This document shows, one piece after another, positions 1 through 5,645 of a stretch of 7,188 nt of DNA; position 1 is the first letter of the stretch; the number at the start of each line of letters is the position of its first letter. The notes under the pieces are model-generated. The model was given only the letters and a program-made list of their open reading frames with translations. It had not been told where the DNA came from and made no database searches. Origin of the DNA: Hyphomicrobiales bacterium (GTDB taxonomy: Bacteria; Pseudomonadota; Alphaproteobacteria; Rhizobiales; UBA4765); the NCBI GenBank assembly GCA_027487195.1, contig JAIYEB010000019.1:1-7188 (forward strand), read 5' to 3'. The translations under genes and the position numbers were made by a program.

Positions 1-314
1 CCAACGGGATCAGCGAGGCCGGCAATGTCCTCGACGCCTTTTGCCATGGCGTTGATGCGCGCCTCATCAAGGCGCAGCCGATCCAGAAACGATCCCGAGA
101 GACCCCGACCTGCGGCCCGCGCCATGTCGGCTGCGTTTGCCGCAACAATACCGGGAAGCGCTGACCGGATGTGTTCAGCCATAGCCAGAAGGGCTGCGCG
201 CTTCTGGGCCGATGGCGCAAGGGCGATTCCTCGCGCGGCGGCGCGCGCACTGACGCCCATGTCGCGCATGACGACATCAATATCGGCTGGGATCGTTTTG
301 CTCGTTACCGTCAT
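1..314 (-). CDS. proA: Glutamate-5-semialdehyde dehydrogenase (gamma-glutamyl phosphate reductase), N-terminal part
   Basis: ProA reduces gamma-glutamyl phosphate to glutamate 5-semialdehyde with NADPH, the second step of proline synthesis, in the cytoplasm. Only the first 104 residues are present, because the gene leaves the window at position 1. The visible part is the family's helical N-terminus: an Ala-rich segment (residues 23-31), a QKRAALLAMAEHI stretch (about 37-49), IVAANAADMARA (about 56-67), and LDRLRLDEARINAMAKG (about 77-93), which matches the conserved LLDRL-L-E-RI-AMA-G pattern of ProA. The catalytic cysteine region lies beyond the edge. The ATG at 314 starts 11 nt after the proB stop, so the two are almost certainly co-transcribed. 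No strong Shine-Dalgarno is visible, which suggests translational coupling to proB. Identity is secure; the exact start is slightly less so. Confidence 0.95.
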   Translation of the reverse strand, partial: MTVTSKTIPADIDVVMRDMGVSARAAARGIALAPSAQKRAALLAMAEHIRSALPGIVAANAADMARAAGRGLSGSFLDRLRLDEARINAMAKGVEDIAGLADPV

Positions 315-325
315 CAGCTCAACTA

Positions 326-1444
326 TCACCCGACAAAGGCCATGTCGTCACGATGAATTATCTCGGCTCGGCCGGAATGGCCGGCAAGCGCCGCGATTTC
401 CGCTGACTTCAGCCCCTTGAAGCGCTCGGCATCGCTGCTGTCCCACGCGACCAGCCCGCGGCCGATCTCGGCCCCATCGGGGGCACGCACGATCACAACG
501 TCGCCGCGCGCAAACGGCCCCTCGACCCGGCGAACGCCCGCAGGCAGCAGGCTCTTGCCGGATCGAAGCGCGCGGGCCGCCCCTGCATCGACGTGAAGCG
601 CGCCGTGCGGCTCAAGCTGGCCGGCAATCCAGGCGCGGCGCGCTGTGACAGGATCGCCTGCAGGCAGGAACCATGTCACCGGTGCGCCCTCATCAATCGC
701 CTTCAGCGGGTTTTCGCGCCCGCCAAGTGCAATCGCCATGGCGGCACCCGAGGCCACTGCGATCTTGGCCGCCTCTATCTTCGTGACCATTCCACCCCTG
801 GCGAGTTCAGAGCCCGCCGCGCCGGCCATGGCCTCGATCTCCGCTGTGATCTTCTCAACAACGGGGATGTGCCGGGCAGTGGGGTCCTTTGCAGGCGGCG
901 CCGTGTAAAGCCCATCGATATCGGACAGGAGCACAAGGGCATCGGCACCCGACAGCGACGCCACGCGAGCCGCCAGCCTGTCATTGTCGCCATAGCGGAT
1001 TTCCGATGTTGCAACCGTGTCATTCTCGTTGATGACGGGGATGCATTTGCGCGCCAGCAGCGTGTCGAGCGTGTTGCGGGCATTGAGATACCGCCGGCGC
1101 TCTTCCGTGTCCTGAAGCGTCAGGAGGACCTGCCCTGCAACAATCCCGCGCGCCTGGAAGGCCGCAGACCAGGCGTGCGCCAGCGCGATCTGCCCAACGG
1201 CTGCGGCGGCCTGGCTCTGTTCCAAGGGCAGTGGCCCGCGCGCAAGGCCAATGGCATGGCGCCCGAGCGCAATGGCGCCAGATGAGACCACGATGACGTC
1301 GGCCCCTGCGGCTTGCAGGCTTGCAAGGTCATCAACCAGCCCGCCAAACCAGGGTTGGCGCACAATTCCGCGCGCGCCGTCCACAAGCGTGGCGGAACCA
1401 ATTTTCACGACAATGCGGCGGTGGCTGGCGAGGCGACGGATCAT
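326..1444 (-). CDS. proB: Glutamate 5-kinase (gamma-glutamyl kinase), with PUA domain
   Basis: ProB phosphorylates glutamate with ATP to gamma-glutamyl phosphate, the committed and normally proline-inhibited step of proline synthesis. From the ATG at 1444 the protein has 372 residues, the usual family length. The amino-acid kinase domain (about 1-260) shows VVKIGSATL (12-20), VVSSGAIALG (52-61), PVINENDTV (136-144), GDNDRLAARVA (152-162), LSDIDGLY (173-180) and GGMVTKIEAA (217-226). A C-terminal PUA domain follows (about 278-365). The frame stays open upstream; an alternative ATG at 1486 would add 14 residues rich in Arg, His and Pro. That extension does not look like the kinase fold, and neither start has a good ribosome binding site. 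proA follows after 11 nt. obgE, often found upstream of proB in related bacteria, is absent; a divergent tRNA gene is there instead. Confidence 0.97.
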   Translation of the reverse strand: MIRRLASHRRIVVKIGSATLVDGARGIVRQPWFGGLVDDLASLQAAGADVIVVSSGAIALGRHAIGLARGPLPLEQSQAAAAVGQIALAHAWSAAFQARGIVAGQVLLTLQDTEERRRYLNARNTLDTLLARKCIPVINENDTVATSEIRYGDNDRLAARVASLSGADALVLLSDIDGLYTAPPAKDPTARHIPVVEKITAEIEAMAGAAGSELARGGMVTKIEAAKIAVASGAAMAIALGGRENPLKAIDEGAPVTWFLPAGDPVTARRAWIAGQLEPHGALHVDAGAARALRSGKSLLPAGVRRVEGPFARGDVVIVRAPDGAEIGRGLVAWDSSDAERFKGLKSAEIAALAGHSGRAEIIHRDDMAFVG

Positions 1445-1526
1445 GGGCGGGGGATTGCCATGGCGCACGGGGCGGTGTCGAGCCATTTGCAGCGCGTTTC
1501 TCTTGTCATGGAAACGACACTGCCTC

Positions 1527-1555
1527 TTGAACTGACGCGCCTGCTTCGATATAGC
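1527..1555 (+). promoter_or_regulatory. Probable promoter of tRNA-Phe
   Basis: TTGAAC (1527-1532) and TATAGC (1550-1555) are separated by exactly 17 nt, close to the -35/-10 pattern of a housekeeping sigma factor. Transcription would start near 1562, leaving a leader of about 30 nt before the tRNA at 1594. The -10 overlaps a -10-like motif on the opposite strand that could serve proB. The assignment rests on motif and position only. Confidence 0.45.
1548..1555 (-). promoter_or_regulatory. Putative -10 element for proB
   Basis: Read on the minus strand these bases are GCTATATC, a full match to the GCTANAWC -10 box described for the Caulobacter housekeeping sigma factor. It would start transcription near 1541, 55 nt before the upstream candidate proB ATG (1486) and about 97 nt before the preferred one (1444). 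No good -35 lies 16-18 nt upstream (the sequence there is AAGCTT-like), so it would be a weak or activator-dependent promoter. It occupies the same bases as the tRNA-Phe -10. Confidence 0.35.
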
Positions 1556-1593
1556 CGCTGCCTGTCGTGAAAGCTTTCGGGCTTGGATGACAT

Positions 1594-1669
1594 GCCCAGA
1601 TAGCTCAGTTGGTAGAGCATGCGATTGAAAATCGCAGTGTCGCTGGTTCGATCCCGGCTCTGGGCACCA
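1594..1669 (+). tRNA. tRNA-Phe (GAA)
   Basis: A complete 76-nt cloverleaf can be drawn. The acceptor is GCCCAGA paired with TCTGGGC. The D arm is GCTC/GAGC with loop AGTTGGTA. The anticodon stem is TGCGA/TCGCA with loop TTGAAAA, giving anticodon GAA. The T arm is GCTGG/CCGGC with loop TTCGATC. The discriminator is A, and CCA is encoded. It reads UUC and UUU codons. A short T run (GTTTTTC, about 1673-1679) follows without a clear hairpin. Confidence 0.98.
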
Positions 1670-1707
1670 TCTGTTTTTCACAATGATATCAAGTGATTGT
1701 AGCGGGC

Positions 1708-2003
1708 AAGCGCCAGCATGGCCGAGCTGCGTCAGGCCAGGCACACTTGCGTCAAAATGCCGGAGCCATTGGGCTATCCAAACGGCAGCGGGTCATGCCG
1801 CTCCTGGCGCTTGACCTGAGATCGGCTCGAAAGACCGAAAGGTGAGAGCTTGAAGCCGTTTTCGGCCCGCATCAAAAATCAGTCGCGGATTTTGATTCCT
1901 TGAGGCCAGTCGAACCTTCCGGTTCATTGGATCCAGCACTCCGCGGTGAACCTTCAATGGCTTTGCGGGCATGGGATTGGTGTGGGCAACGCCCAAGCGC
2001 CAG
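1708..2003. repeat. Three dispersed copies of AAGCGCCAG
   Basis: The 9-mer AAGCGCCAG occurs at 1708-1716 and 1995-2003 on the plus strand and at 1804-1812 on the minus strand. The two plus copies extend to a shared 10-mer ending in C. I did not see it elsewhere in the window, although the shorter AAGCGCC is common in coding DNA as Lys-Arg codons. The function is unknown, and chance is possible in GC-rich sequence. Confidence 0.4.
1871..1896. repeat. Imperfect AT-rich inverted repeat
   Basis: ATCAAAAATC (1871-1880) and GATTTTGAT (1888-1896) can pair as a stem of about 9 bp with one bulged A, closing a 7-nt loop AGTCGCG. There is no T run after it on either strand, so it is not a classical intrinsic terminator. 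It stands out because its surroundings are GC-rich. Confidence 0.4.
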
Positions 2004-2045
2004 CGCCGGGTTGAGCGATAAACGCGAAATTCGTGGCGATAGAAT

Positions 2046-2122
<77 letters not shown>

Positions 2123-2181
2123 ACATCCATACGCGACGTTTCAAAGGCTTTCGGGAACAGCCAGCCGCACAGGGAGGCGGC

Positions 2182-2210
2182 GATATAGCGCGGGTCTGCG
2201 CCAATCGCAA
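2182..2210 (-). promoter_or_regulatory. Probable promoter of tRNA-Pro
   Basis: On the minus strand TTGCGA (2210-2205) is followed by GCTATATC (2189-2182), with 17 nt between TTGCGA and the TATATC hexamer. GCTATATC fits the GCTANAWC -10 box fully; only the first three bases of the -35 fit well. Transcription would begin near 2175, about 50 nt before the tRNA at 2122. The same 8-mer lies upstream of proB. Confidence 0.45.
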
Positions 2211-2237
2211 TAGAAAGCCGGATCGTGAGGAACGGGC

Positions 2238-2266
2238 TTGAAGAATGCCCCGAACCAAGGTTAAGG
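2238..2266 (+). promoter_or_regulatory. Possible promoter of tRNA-Gln
   Basis: TTGAAG (2238-2243) and TTAAGG (2261-2266) are 17 nt apart, and the expected start near 2273 is about 8 nt before the tRNA at 2281. The -10 is a poor match, so the call rests mainly on spacing and position. If used, it could also supply transcripts running into the gene at 2450, because no terminator is visible between them. Confidence 0.35.
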
Positions 2267-2280
2267 ACGTGCCGTGTTTT

Positions 2281-2355
2281 TGGGGCTTCGCCAAGCGGTA
2301 AGGCAGCGGTTTTTGGTACCGCCATTCCCAGGTTCGAATCCTGGAGCCCCAGCCA
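2281..2355 (+). tRNA. tRNA-Gln (TTG)
   Basis: A complete 75-nt cloverleaf. The acceptor is TGGGGCT paired with AGCCCCA, including the U1-A72 pair typical of bacterial tRNA-Gln. The D loop is AGCGGTAA. The anticodon stem is GCGGT/ACCGC with loop TTTTGGT, giving anticodon TTG. The T arm is CCAGG/CCTGG with loop TTCGAAT. The discriminator is G, and CCA is encoded. It reads CAA, and CAG by wobble. Confidence 0.98.
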
Positions 2356-2449
2356 CACACCTTGCGGGCTGATCTGGCGATCTTGATGCCCCCATTTGAT
2401 CATCGACCCAAAGGCTTTGGCATGCGATGAGCGCCTGAGGGAGTTCGCC

Positions 2450-3400
2450 GTGCCACGCCTGATCACTGTCGCCGCCGCACAACTCGGGCCCATCCAGCGC
2501 GCGGACAGCCGCGGCAGCGTTGTGGCGCGTATGTTGAAGCTGATGGAGGATGCGGCGCGCGAGCGCGCTGATCTCATCGTCTATCCCGAGCTTGCGCTCA
2601 CCACCTTCTTTCCGCGCTGGTATCTTGAGGATCGCAGCCAGGCCGAGCCCTGGTTCGAATCCTGCATGCCGGGGCCTGAGACCCTGCCCCTGTTTGAACG
2701 CGCCCGCGCGCTTGGGATGGCCATGTCGTTTGGCTATGCCGAAGCGACACCGGTAGGCCAGCACTTCAACAGCTCCGTCCTCGTTGCTGCGACCGGACAG
2801 ATTGTCGGCAAGTACCGCAAGATCCATCTTCCCGGCCACGTCGAGCATGATCCCGAGCGCACGCACCAGCATCTGGAAAAGCGCTATTTCGAGCCGGGCG
2901 ATCTCGGCTTTCCGGTGTGGAATTGCCTTGGCGGCCTTGTTGGGATGGCAATCTGCAATGATCGGCGCTGGCCGGAGACATGGCGCGTGATGGGCCTGCA
3001 GGGTGTTGAGCTTGTGGTGCTTGGCTTCAACACCCCCTCGGTCAATTCGCAAAAGGCGGGCGAAGGTCTCGCCGAGCGCATGTTTCACCATCGCCTGTCG
3101 CTTCAGGCGGGTGCCTATCAAAACGCGACTTGGGTTGTGGCTGTGGCCAAGGCTGGCGTGGAAGATGGGCACCACCTCATGGGCGGAACCATGATTGTCG
3201 ATCCGGAAGGGCGCATCGTCGCCGAACTCGATCATGAGGCGGATGGGCTGCTGGTGCGCACCATCGATCTTGATGACACACGCTTTGGCAAGGAAACGAT
3301 CTTTGACTTCAAGCGCCATCGCCGGATCGAGCATTACGGGCTCATCACCAAGCGTACCGGCGTCGGCGCACCTCTTGGCAAGGGCGGGCCGGAACTATGA
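2450..3400 (+). CDS. N-carbamoyl-D-amino-acid hydrolase-like carbon-nitrogen hydrolase
   Basis: A nitrilase-superfamily amidohydrolase of 316 residues. Its closest remembered relatives are the D-carbamoylases of about 304 residues, which split N-carbamoyl-D-amino acids into D-amino acid, CO2 and ammonia. The Glu-Lys-Cys triad is intact: E47 in YPELALTTFFPRW, K124 in KYRKIHLPGH and C169 in AICNDRRWPE. Residues tied to substrate carboxylate binding in the Agrobacterium enzyme also align: H126, H141, R172-R173 and N194-T195 (FNTP). QHLEKRYFEPGDLGFPV (140-156) is a hallmark of this subfamily. I prefer the GTG at 2450, with AGGGAG (2438-2443) 6 nt upstream; a TTG at 2396 would add 18 atypical residues. 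The stop overlaps the next gene's ATG. No hydantoinase gene is nearby, so the natural substrate is open; another N-carbamoyl or amide compound is possible. Confidence 0.86.
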   Translation: MPRLITVAAAQLGPIQRADSRGSVVARMLKLMEDAARERADLIVYPELALTTFFPRWYLEDRSQAEPWFESCMPGPETLPLFERARALGMAMSFGYAEATPVGQHFNSSVLVAATGQIVGKYRKIHLPGHVEHDPERTHQHLEKRYFEPGDLGFPVWNCLGGLVGMAICNDRRWPETWRVMGLQGVELVVLGFNTPSVNSQKAGEGLAERMFHHRLSLQAGAYQNATWVVAVAKAGVEDGHHLMGGTMIVDPEGRIVAELDHEADGLLVRTIDLDDTRFGKETIFDFKRHRRIEHYGLITKRTGVGAPLGKGGPEL

Positions 3401-4029
3401 CGCGCTCGCTTGCGGTTGCTGATCTCGCGCCCGACAGGGTCTACAAGATCCTGTGTGGCCTGATTGTGCCGCGCCCCATTGCGCTCGTGACGAGCCTGTC
3501 TGAGGAGGGCGTTGTCAACGCCGCGCCCTTCTCGTTTTTCAACGTTTTCTCCGAGGCACCGCCTTTGATTGTGCTCGGCCTGCAGCACAAGCCAGGGCGG
3601 GTTTTGAAGGACACCACGCTCAATATCCGCGAAAGCGGCGAGTTCGTGGTCAATATGGTCGATGGTGCGCTGGCTGAAGCCATGAACATCACCGCGATCA
3701 ATTTCCCGCCCGACATGTCGGAGGTGGAAGCTGCCGGCCTCACCCTTGCGCCGTCCCTGAAGGTGCGCCCGCCGCGGCTGGCCGAGAGCCCCGCCGCGAT
3801 GGAGTGCCGCAAGACCGTTTCGTTGTCCTTTGGACCGCATCGCGAGCTGCTTGTCGGCGAGGTGGTGCAGTTTCATATCGCCGACGAAGTGATGGATGAC
3901 GCCTTCAACGTCGATGTCGCGGCCTACCAGCCAATTGCGCGTCTGTTTGGCAATCTCTACGCCCATCAGGGTGAGGTGTTTGAACTGACCCGCCCGACCT
4001 TTGCTGAATGGCAGGCGCAAAAGGACTGA
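3397..4029 (+). CDS. Flavin-reductase-family (FMN-binding split barrel) protein
   Basis: A 210-residue protein of the flavin reductase-like / DIM6-NTAB family. Members bind FMN or FAD and either supply reduced flavin to a partner monooxygenase or act in poorly known oxidoreductase roles. Family features are GLIVPRPIALVTS (21-33), the FMN-contact region NAAPFSFFNVFSEAPPLI (41-58), the NIRESGEFVVNMV segment (76-88) and the C-terminal ARLFGNLYA (181-189). The ATG overlaps the carbamoylase stop (ATGA at 3397-3400), so translation is coupled and a related function is likely. The pairing recalls Rut-type pyrimidine catabolism, which also joins an amidohydrolase and a flavin reductase (RutF), but the hydrolase here belongs to a different superfamily and no RutA-like monooxygenase is in view. 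Family assignment is strong; substrate and partner are unknown. Confidence 0.85.
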   Translation: MTRSLAVADLAPDRVYKILCGLIVPRPIALVTSLSEEGVVNAAPFSFFNVFSEAPPLIVLGLQHKPGRVLKDTTLNIRESGEFVVNMVDGALAEAMNITAINFPPDMSEVEAAGLTLAPSLKVRPPRLAESPAAMECRKTVSLSFGPHRELLVGEVVQFHIADEVMDDAFNVDVAAYQPIARLFGNLYAHQGEVFELTRPTFAEWQAQKD

Positions 4030-4042
4030 CAGTGTCCGGGGT

Positions 4043-4072
4043 TTGACGGCAGCGGCCTCAGCCCGCTAGTTA
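4043..4072 (+). promoter_or_regulatory. Candidate promoter of aroC, possibly giving leaderless mRNA
   Basis: TTGACGG (4043-4049) fits the -35 box TTGACGS fully, and GCTAGTTA (4065-4072) fits the -10 box GCTANAWC in most positions. Between the hexamers TTGACG and CTAGTT there are 17 nt. The expected start, 6-7 nt after the -10, falls at or within 1-2 nt of the aroC ATG at 4078. No Shine-Dalgarno precedes that ATG, consistent with leaderless translation. This would let aroC, lrp and meaB be expressed apart from the two genes upstream. Confidence 0.45.
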
Positions 4073-4077
4073 AGCCA

Positions 4078-5178
4078 ATGTCATTCAACAGTTTCGGCCA
4101 CCTCTTTCGTGTAACGACCTTTGGCGAGAGCCACGGGCCAGCCATTGGCTGCGTGGTCGATGGCTGTCCTCCGGGCATTGCCATTTCGGAGGCCGAGATT
4201 CAGTCCTTTCTGGACAAGCGCCGCCCGGGTCAGAACCGCTTCACGACCCAACGCCGCGAACCGGATCAGGTGACCATCATGTCCGGCGTCATGGTCGACC
4301 GCGACGGTGTTCAAAAGACAACCGGGACGCCGATTGCGCTGGTGATCCAGAACGTTGATCAACGCTCCAAGGACTATGACGCGATTGCCCAGTCCTATCG
4401 GCCAGGCCACGCCGACTTCACCTATGACGTCAAGTATGGCCTGCGCGACCCGCGCGGCGGCGGGCGCTCGTCTGCACGTGAAACCGCCATGCGCGTGGCA
4501 GCAGGCGCCATTGCCCGCAAGGTCGTGCCGGGCCTCCATGTGCGCGGTGCGCTGGTGCAGATGGGGCCGCACGCCATTGATCGGTCCCGCTGGGACTGGA
4601 CAGCGGTCGACGAAAACCCGTTCTTCTGCCCTGATCGCGAGATGGCCAGGTTCTATGAGAGCTATCTCGATGACATTCGTAGAGATGGCTCTTCGGTTGG
4701 CGCGGTGATCGAGATCATTGCCGAGGGTGTTCCAGCCGGCATTGGCGCGCCGCTCTATGGCAAGCTGGACAGCGATATCGCTGCAGCCCTCATGGGCATC
4801 AACGCCGTGAAGGGCGTCGAGATCGGTGCTGGCTTTGCAGCCGCCGCACTGCGCGGCGAGGACAATGCGGACGAAATGCGCATGGGCAACGACGGGCGCG
4901 CACTGTTTTTGTCAAACAATGCCGGCGGCATTCTTGGCGGCATTGCAACAGGCCAGCCCGTGGTCGCCCGTTTTGCAGTCAAGCCCACCTCCTCGATCCT
5001 GACACCGCGCCAGTCGATCAATTCTGCGGGCGAGAATGTCGACATCCAGACCAAGGGTCGCCACGACCCCTGTGTAGGCATTCGCGCGGTGCCGGTCGGT
5101 GAAGCCATGGTTGCCTGCGTGATTGCAGATCATGTGCTGCGCGATCGTGGCCAGATCGGCCCAAGGTCTGCTTCATGA
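4078..5178 (+). CDS. aroC: Chorismate synthase
   Basis: AroC converts 5-enolpyruvylshikimate 3-phosphate to chorismate, the last shikimate-pathway step. It needs reduced FMN although there is no net redox change. The 366-residue length is typical. All three family signatures are present: FGESHGPAIGCVVDGCPPG (15-33), GLRDPRGGGRSSARETAMR (121-139) and RHDPCVGIRAVPVGEAM (328-344). SNNAGGILGGIATG (279-292) and VKPTSSI (301-307), both part of the conserved core, are also intact. It lies 48 nt after the flavin-reductase gene, and its last codons overlap the start of the Lrp-family gene. Chorismate synthases of plants and bacteria usually rely on an outside source of reduced flavin; that a flavin-reductase-family gene is the immediate neighbour is suggestive but unproven. 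Confidence 0.99.
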   Translation: MSFNSFGHLFRVTTFGESHGPAIGCVVDGCPPGIAISEAEIQSFLDKRRPGQNRFTTQRREPDQVTIMSGVMVDRDGVQKTTGTPIALVIQNVDQRSKDYDAIAQSYRPGHADFTYDVKYGLRDPRGGGRSSARETAMRVAAGAIARKVVPGLHVRGALVQMGPHAIDRSRWDWTAVDENPFFCPDREMARFYESYLDDIRRDGSSVGAVIEIIAEGVPAGIGAPLYGKLDSDIAAALMGINAVKGVEIGAGFAAAALRGEDNADEMRMGNDGRALFLSNNAGGILGGIATGQPVVARFAVKPTSSILTPRQSINSAGENVDIQTKGRHDPCVGIRAVPVGEAMVACVIADHVLRDRGQIGPRSAS

Positions 5179-5645
5179 GCGAGCCGTTGCGTCTGGACGG
5201 AAACGACCGCGCGGTCCTGTTCCTGCTACAGGAAAATGCGCGCTCCAGCCCGTCCGAGATCGCAGCGTTGACCGGACTTGCGGTCTGGGATGTGGCACGC
5301 CGGATCGGTCGGTTCGAGGCGGCAGGGCTTGTGACCGGGACAACCGTCCTGATCGACGCGGCCAAGGCCGGTTTCCCGATCGAGGCGATGTTTCGCCTCA
5401 GGCTTGCAGATGACAAGCGGCCCACCGCCGATACGTTTGCCGATGCCGTGCGCGTGGCCAGTGGCGTGATGGATTGCTGGCAGATCGATCCGCCGGGGTC
5501 CTACCTGCTGCGTGTTCTTGCCCGTGATGAAGCGGACCTCGACCGGATGCGCATGGACGTCATCGAACGCCTGCCGGCGGTGATTGCTGTTGCGGTCACA
5601 CCGGTCGTCCAGCATGTGAAAGCCAGCGGCAAGCTCGAGTTCTGA
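5175..5645 (+). CDS. Lrp/AsnC-family transcriptional regulator
   Basis: A 156-residue protein with the two-domain layout of Lrp/AsnC regulators. An N-terminal winged helix-turn-helix (about 6-55) has the LDGNDRAVLFLLQENAR opening, the SPSEIAALTGL helix and the RRIGRFEAAGLVTG recognition/wing part. A C-terminal ligand-binding RAM domain follows (about 68-145), with the family's G-Y pattern in PPGSYLLRVLARD (106-118). Such proteins sense amino acids and control their metabolism. The start ATG overlaps the aroC stop (ATGA at 5175-5178), and the stop overlaps the meaB start by one base (TGATG), so it is co-translated with both. W38 in the recognition region and the short linker make it a divergent member; DNA targets and ligand cannot be read from sequence. 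Confidence 0.86.
   Translation: MSEPLRLDGNDRAVLFLLQENARSSPSEIAALTGLAVWDVARRIGRFEAAGLVTGTTVLIDAAKAGFPIEAMFRLRLADDKRPTADTFADAVRVASGVMDCWQIDPPGSYLLRVLARDEADLDRMRMDVIERLPAVIAVAVTPVVQHVKASGKLEF

Larger units (their letters stand above)
1670..2045. other. 376-nt gene-free gap between convergent tRNA genes
   Basis: I find no convincing gene here. The longest reading frame is on the minus strand (1793-1972 from an ATG, 59 codons). It is Arg/Lys-rich, has no ribosome binding site and shows no family I recognise. The gap does hold small structures: three copies of the 9-mer AAGCGCCAG (1708-1716, 1804-1812 inverted, 1995-2003), an inverted repeat CCGAAA/TTTCGG (1835-1840 and 1860-1865) and an imperfect AT-rich inverted repeat (1871-1896). 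Since both flanking tRNA genes point into it, the gap may contain their 3' processing and termination signals, a degraded element, or an unannotated RNA. Confidence 0.5.

Noticed and set aside
593..1285. Long plus-strand reading frame (230 codons) opposite proB
   Set aside because: It is antisense to a clearly conserved proB and shows no domain; long antisense frames are expected in GC-rich DNA.
1673..1679. T run after tRNA-Phe as an intrinsic terminator
   Set aside because: No stable hairpin precedes it apart from the tRNA itself, so I did not call a terminator.
1793..1972. Minus-strand 59-codon frame in the tRNA gap
   Set aside because: There is no ribosome binding site, no recognised family and no signal peptide, and it ends close to repeats. 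I kept the region as a gap; conservation in relatives would change this.
2396..2449. TTG start 18 codons upstream of the carbamoylase GTG
   Set aside because: It has no Shine-Dalgarno and the extra residues are not part of the family, whereas the GTG at 2450 has AGGGAG at good spacing and gives family length.
2331..2664. 13-nt exact repeat GGTTCGAATCCTG, in the tRNA-Gln T arm (2331-2343) and inside the carbamoylase (2652-2664), resembling an attachment-site duplication
   Set aside because: A chance 13-mer pair in 7 kb is not rare. The second copy encodes W-F-E-S-C in frame within an intact gene, and no integrase is present.
2261..3334. Minus-strand frame of 357 codons opposite the carbamoylase
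   Set aside because: It runs antisense through tRNA-Gln and through intact catalytic motifs of the plus-strand gene, and its protein looks like no family.
3334..4020. Minus-strand frame of 228 codons opposite the flavin reductase
   Set aside because: It is antisense to a well-matched family protein, is rich in Arg/His/Gly as shadows usually are, and has no ribosome binding site.
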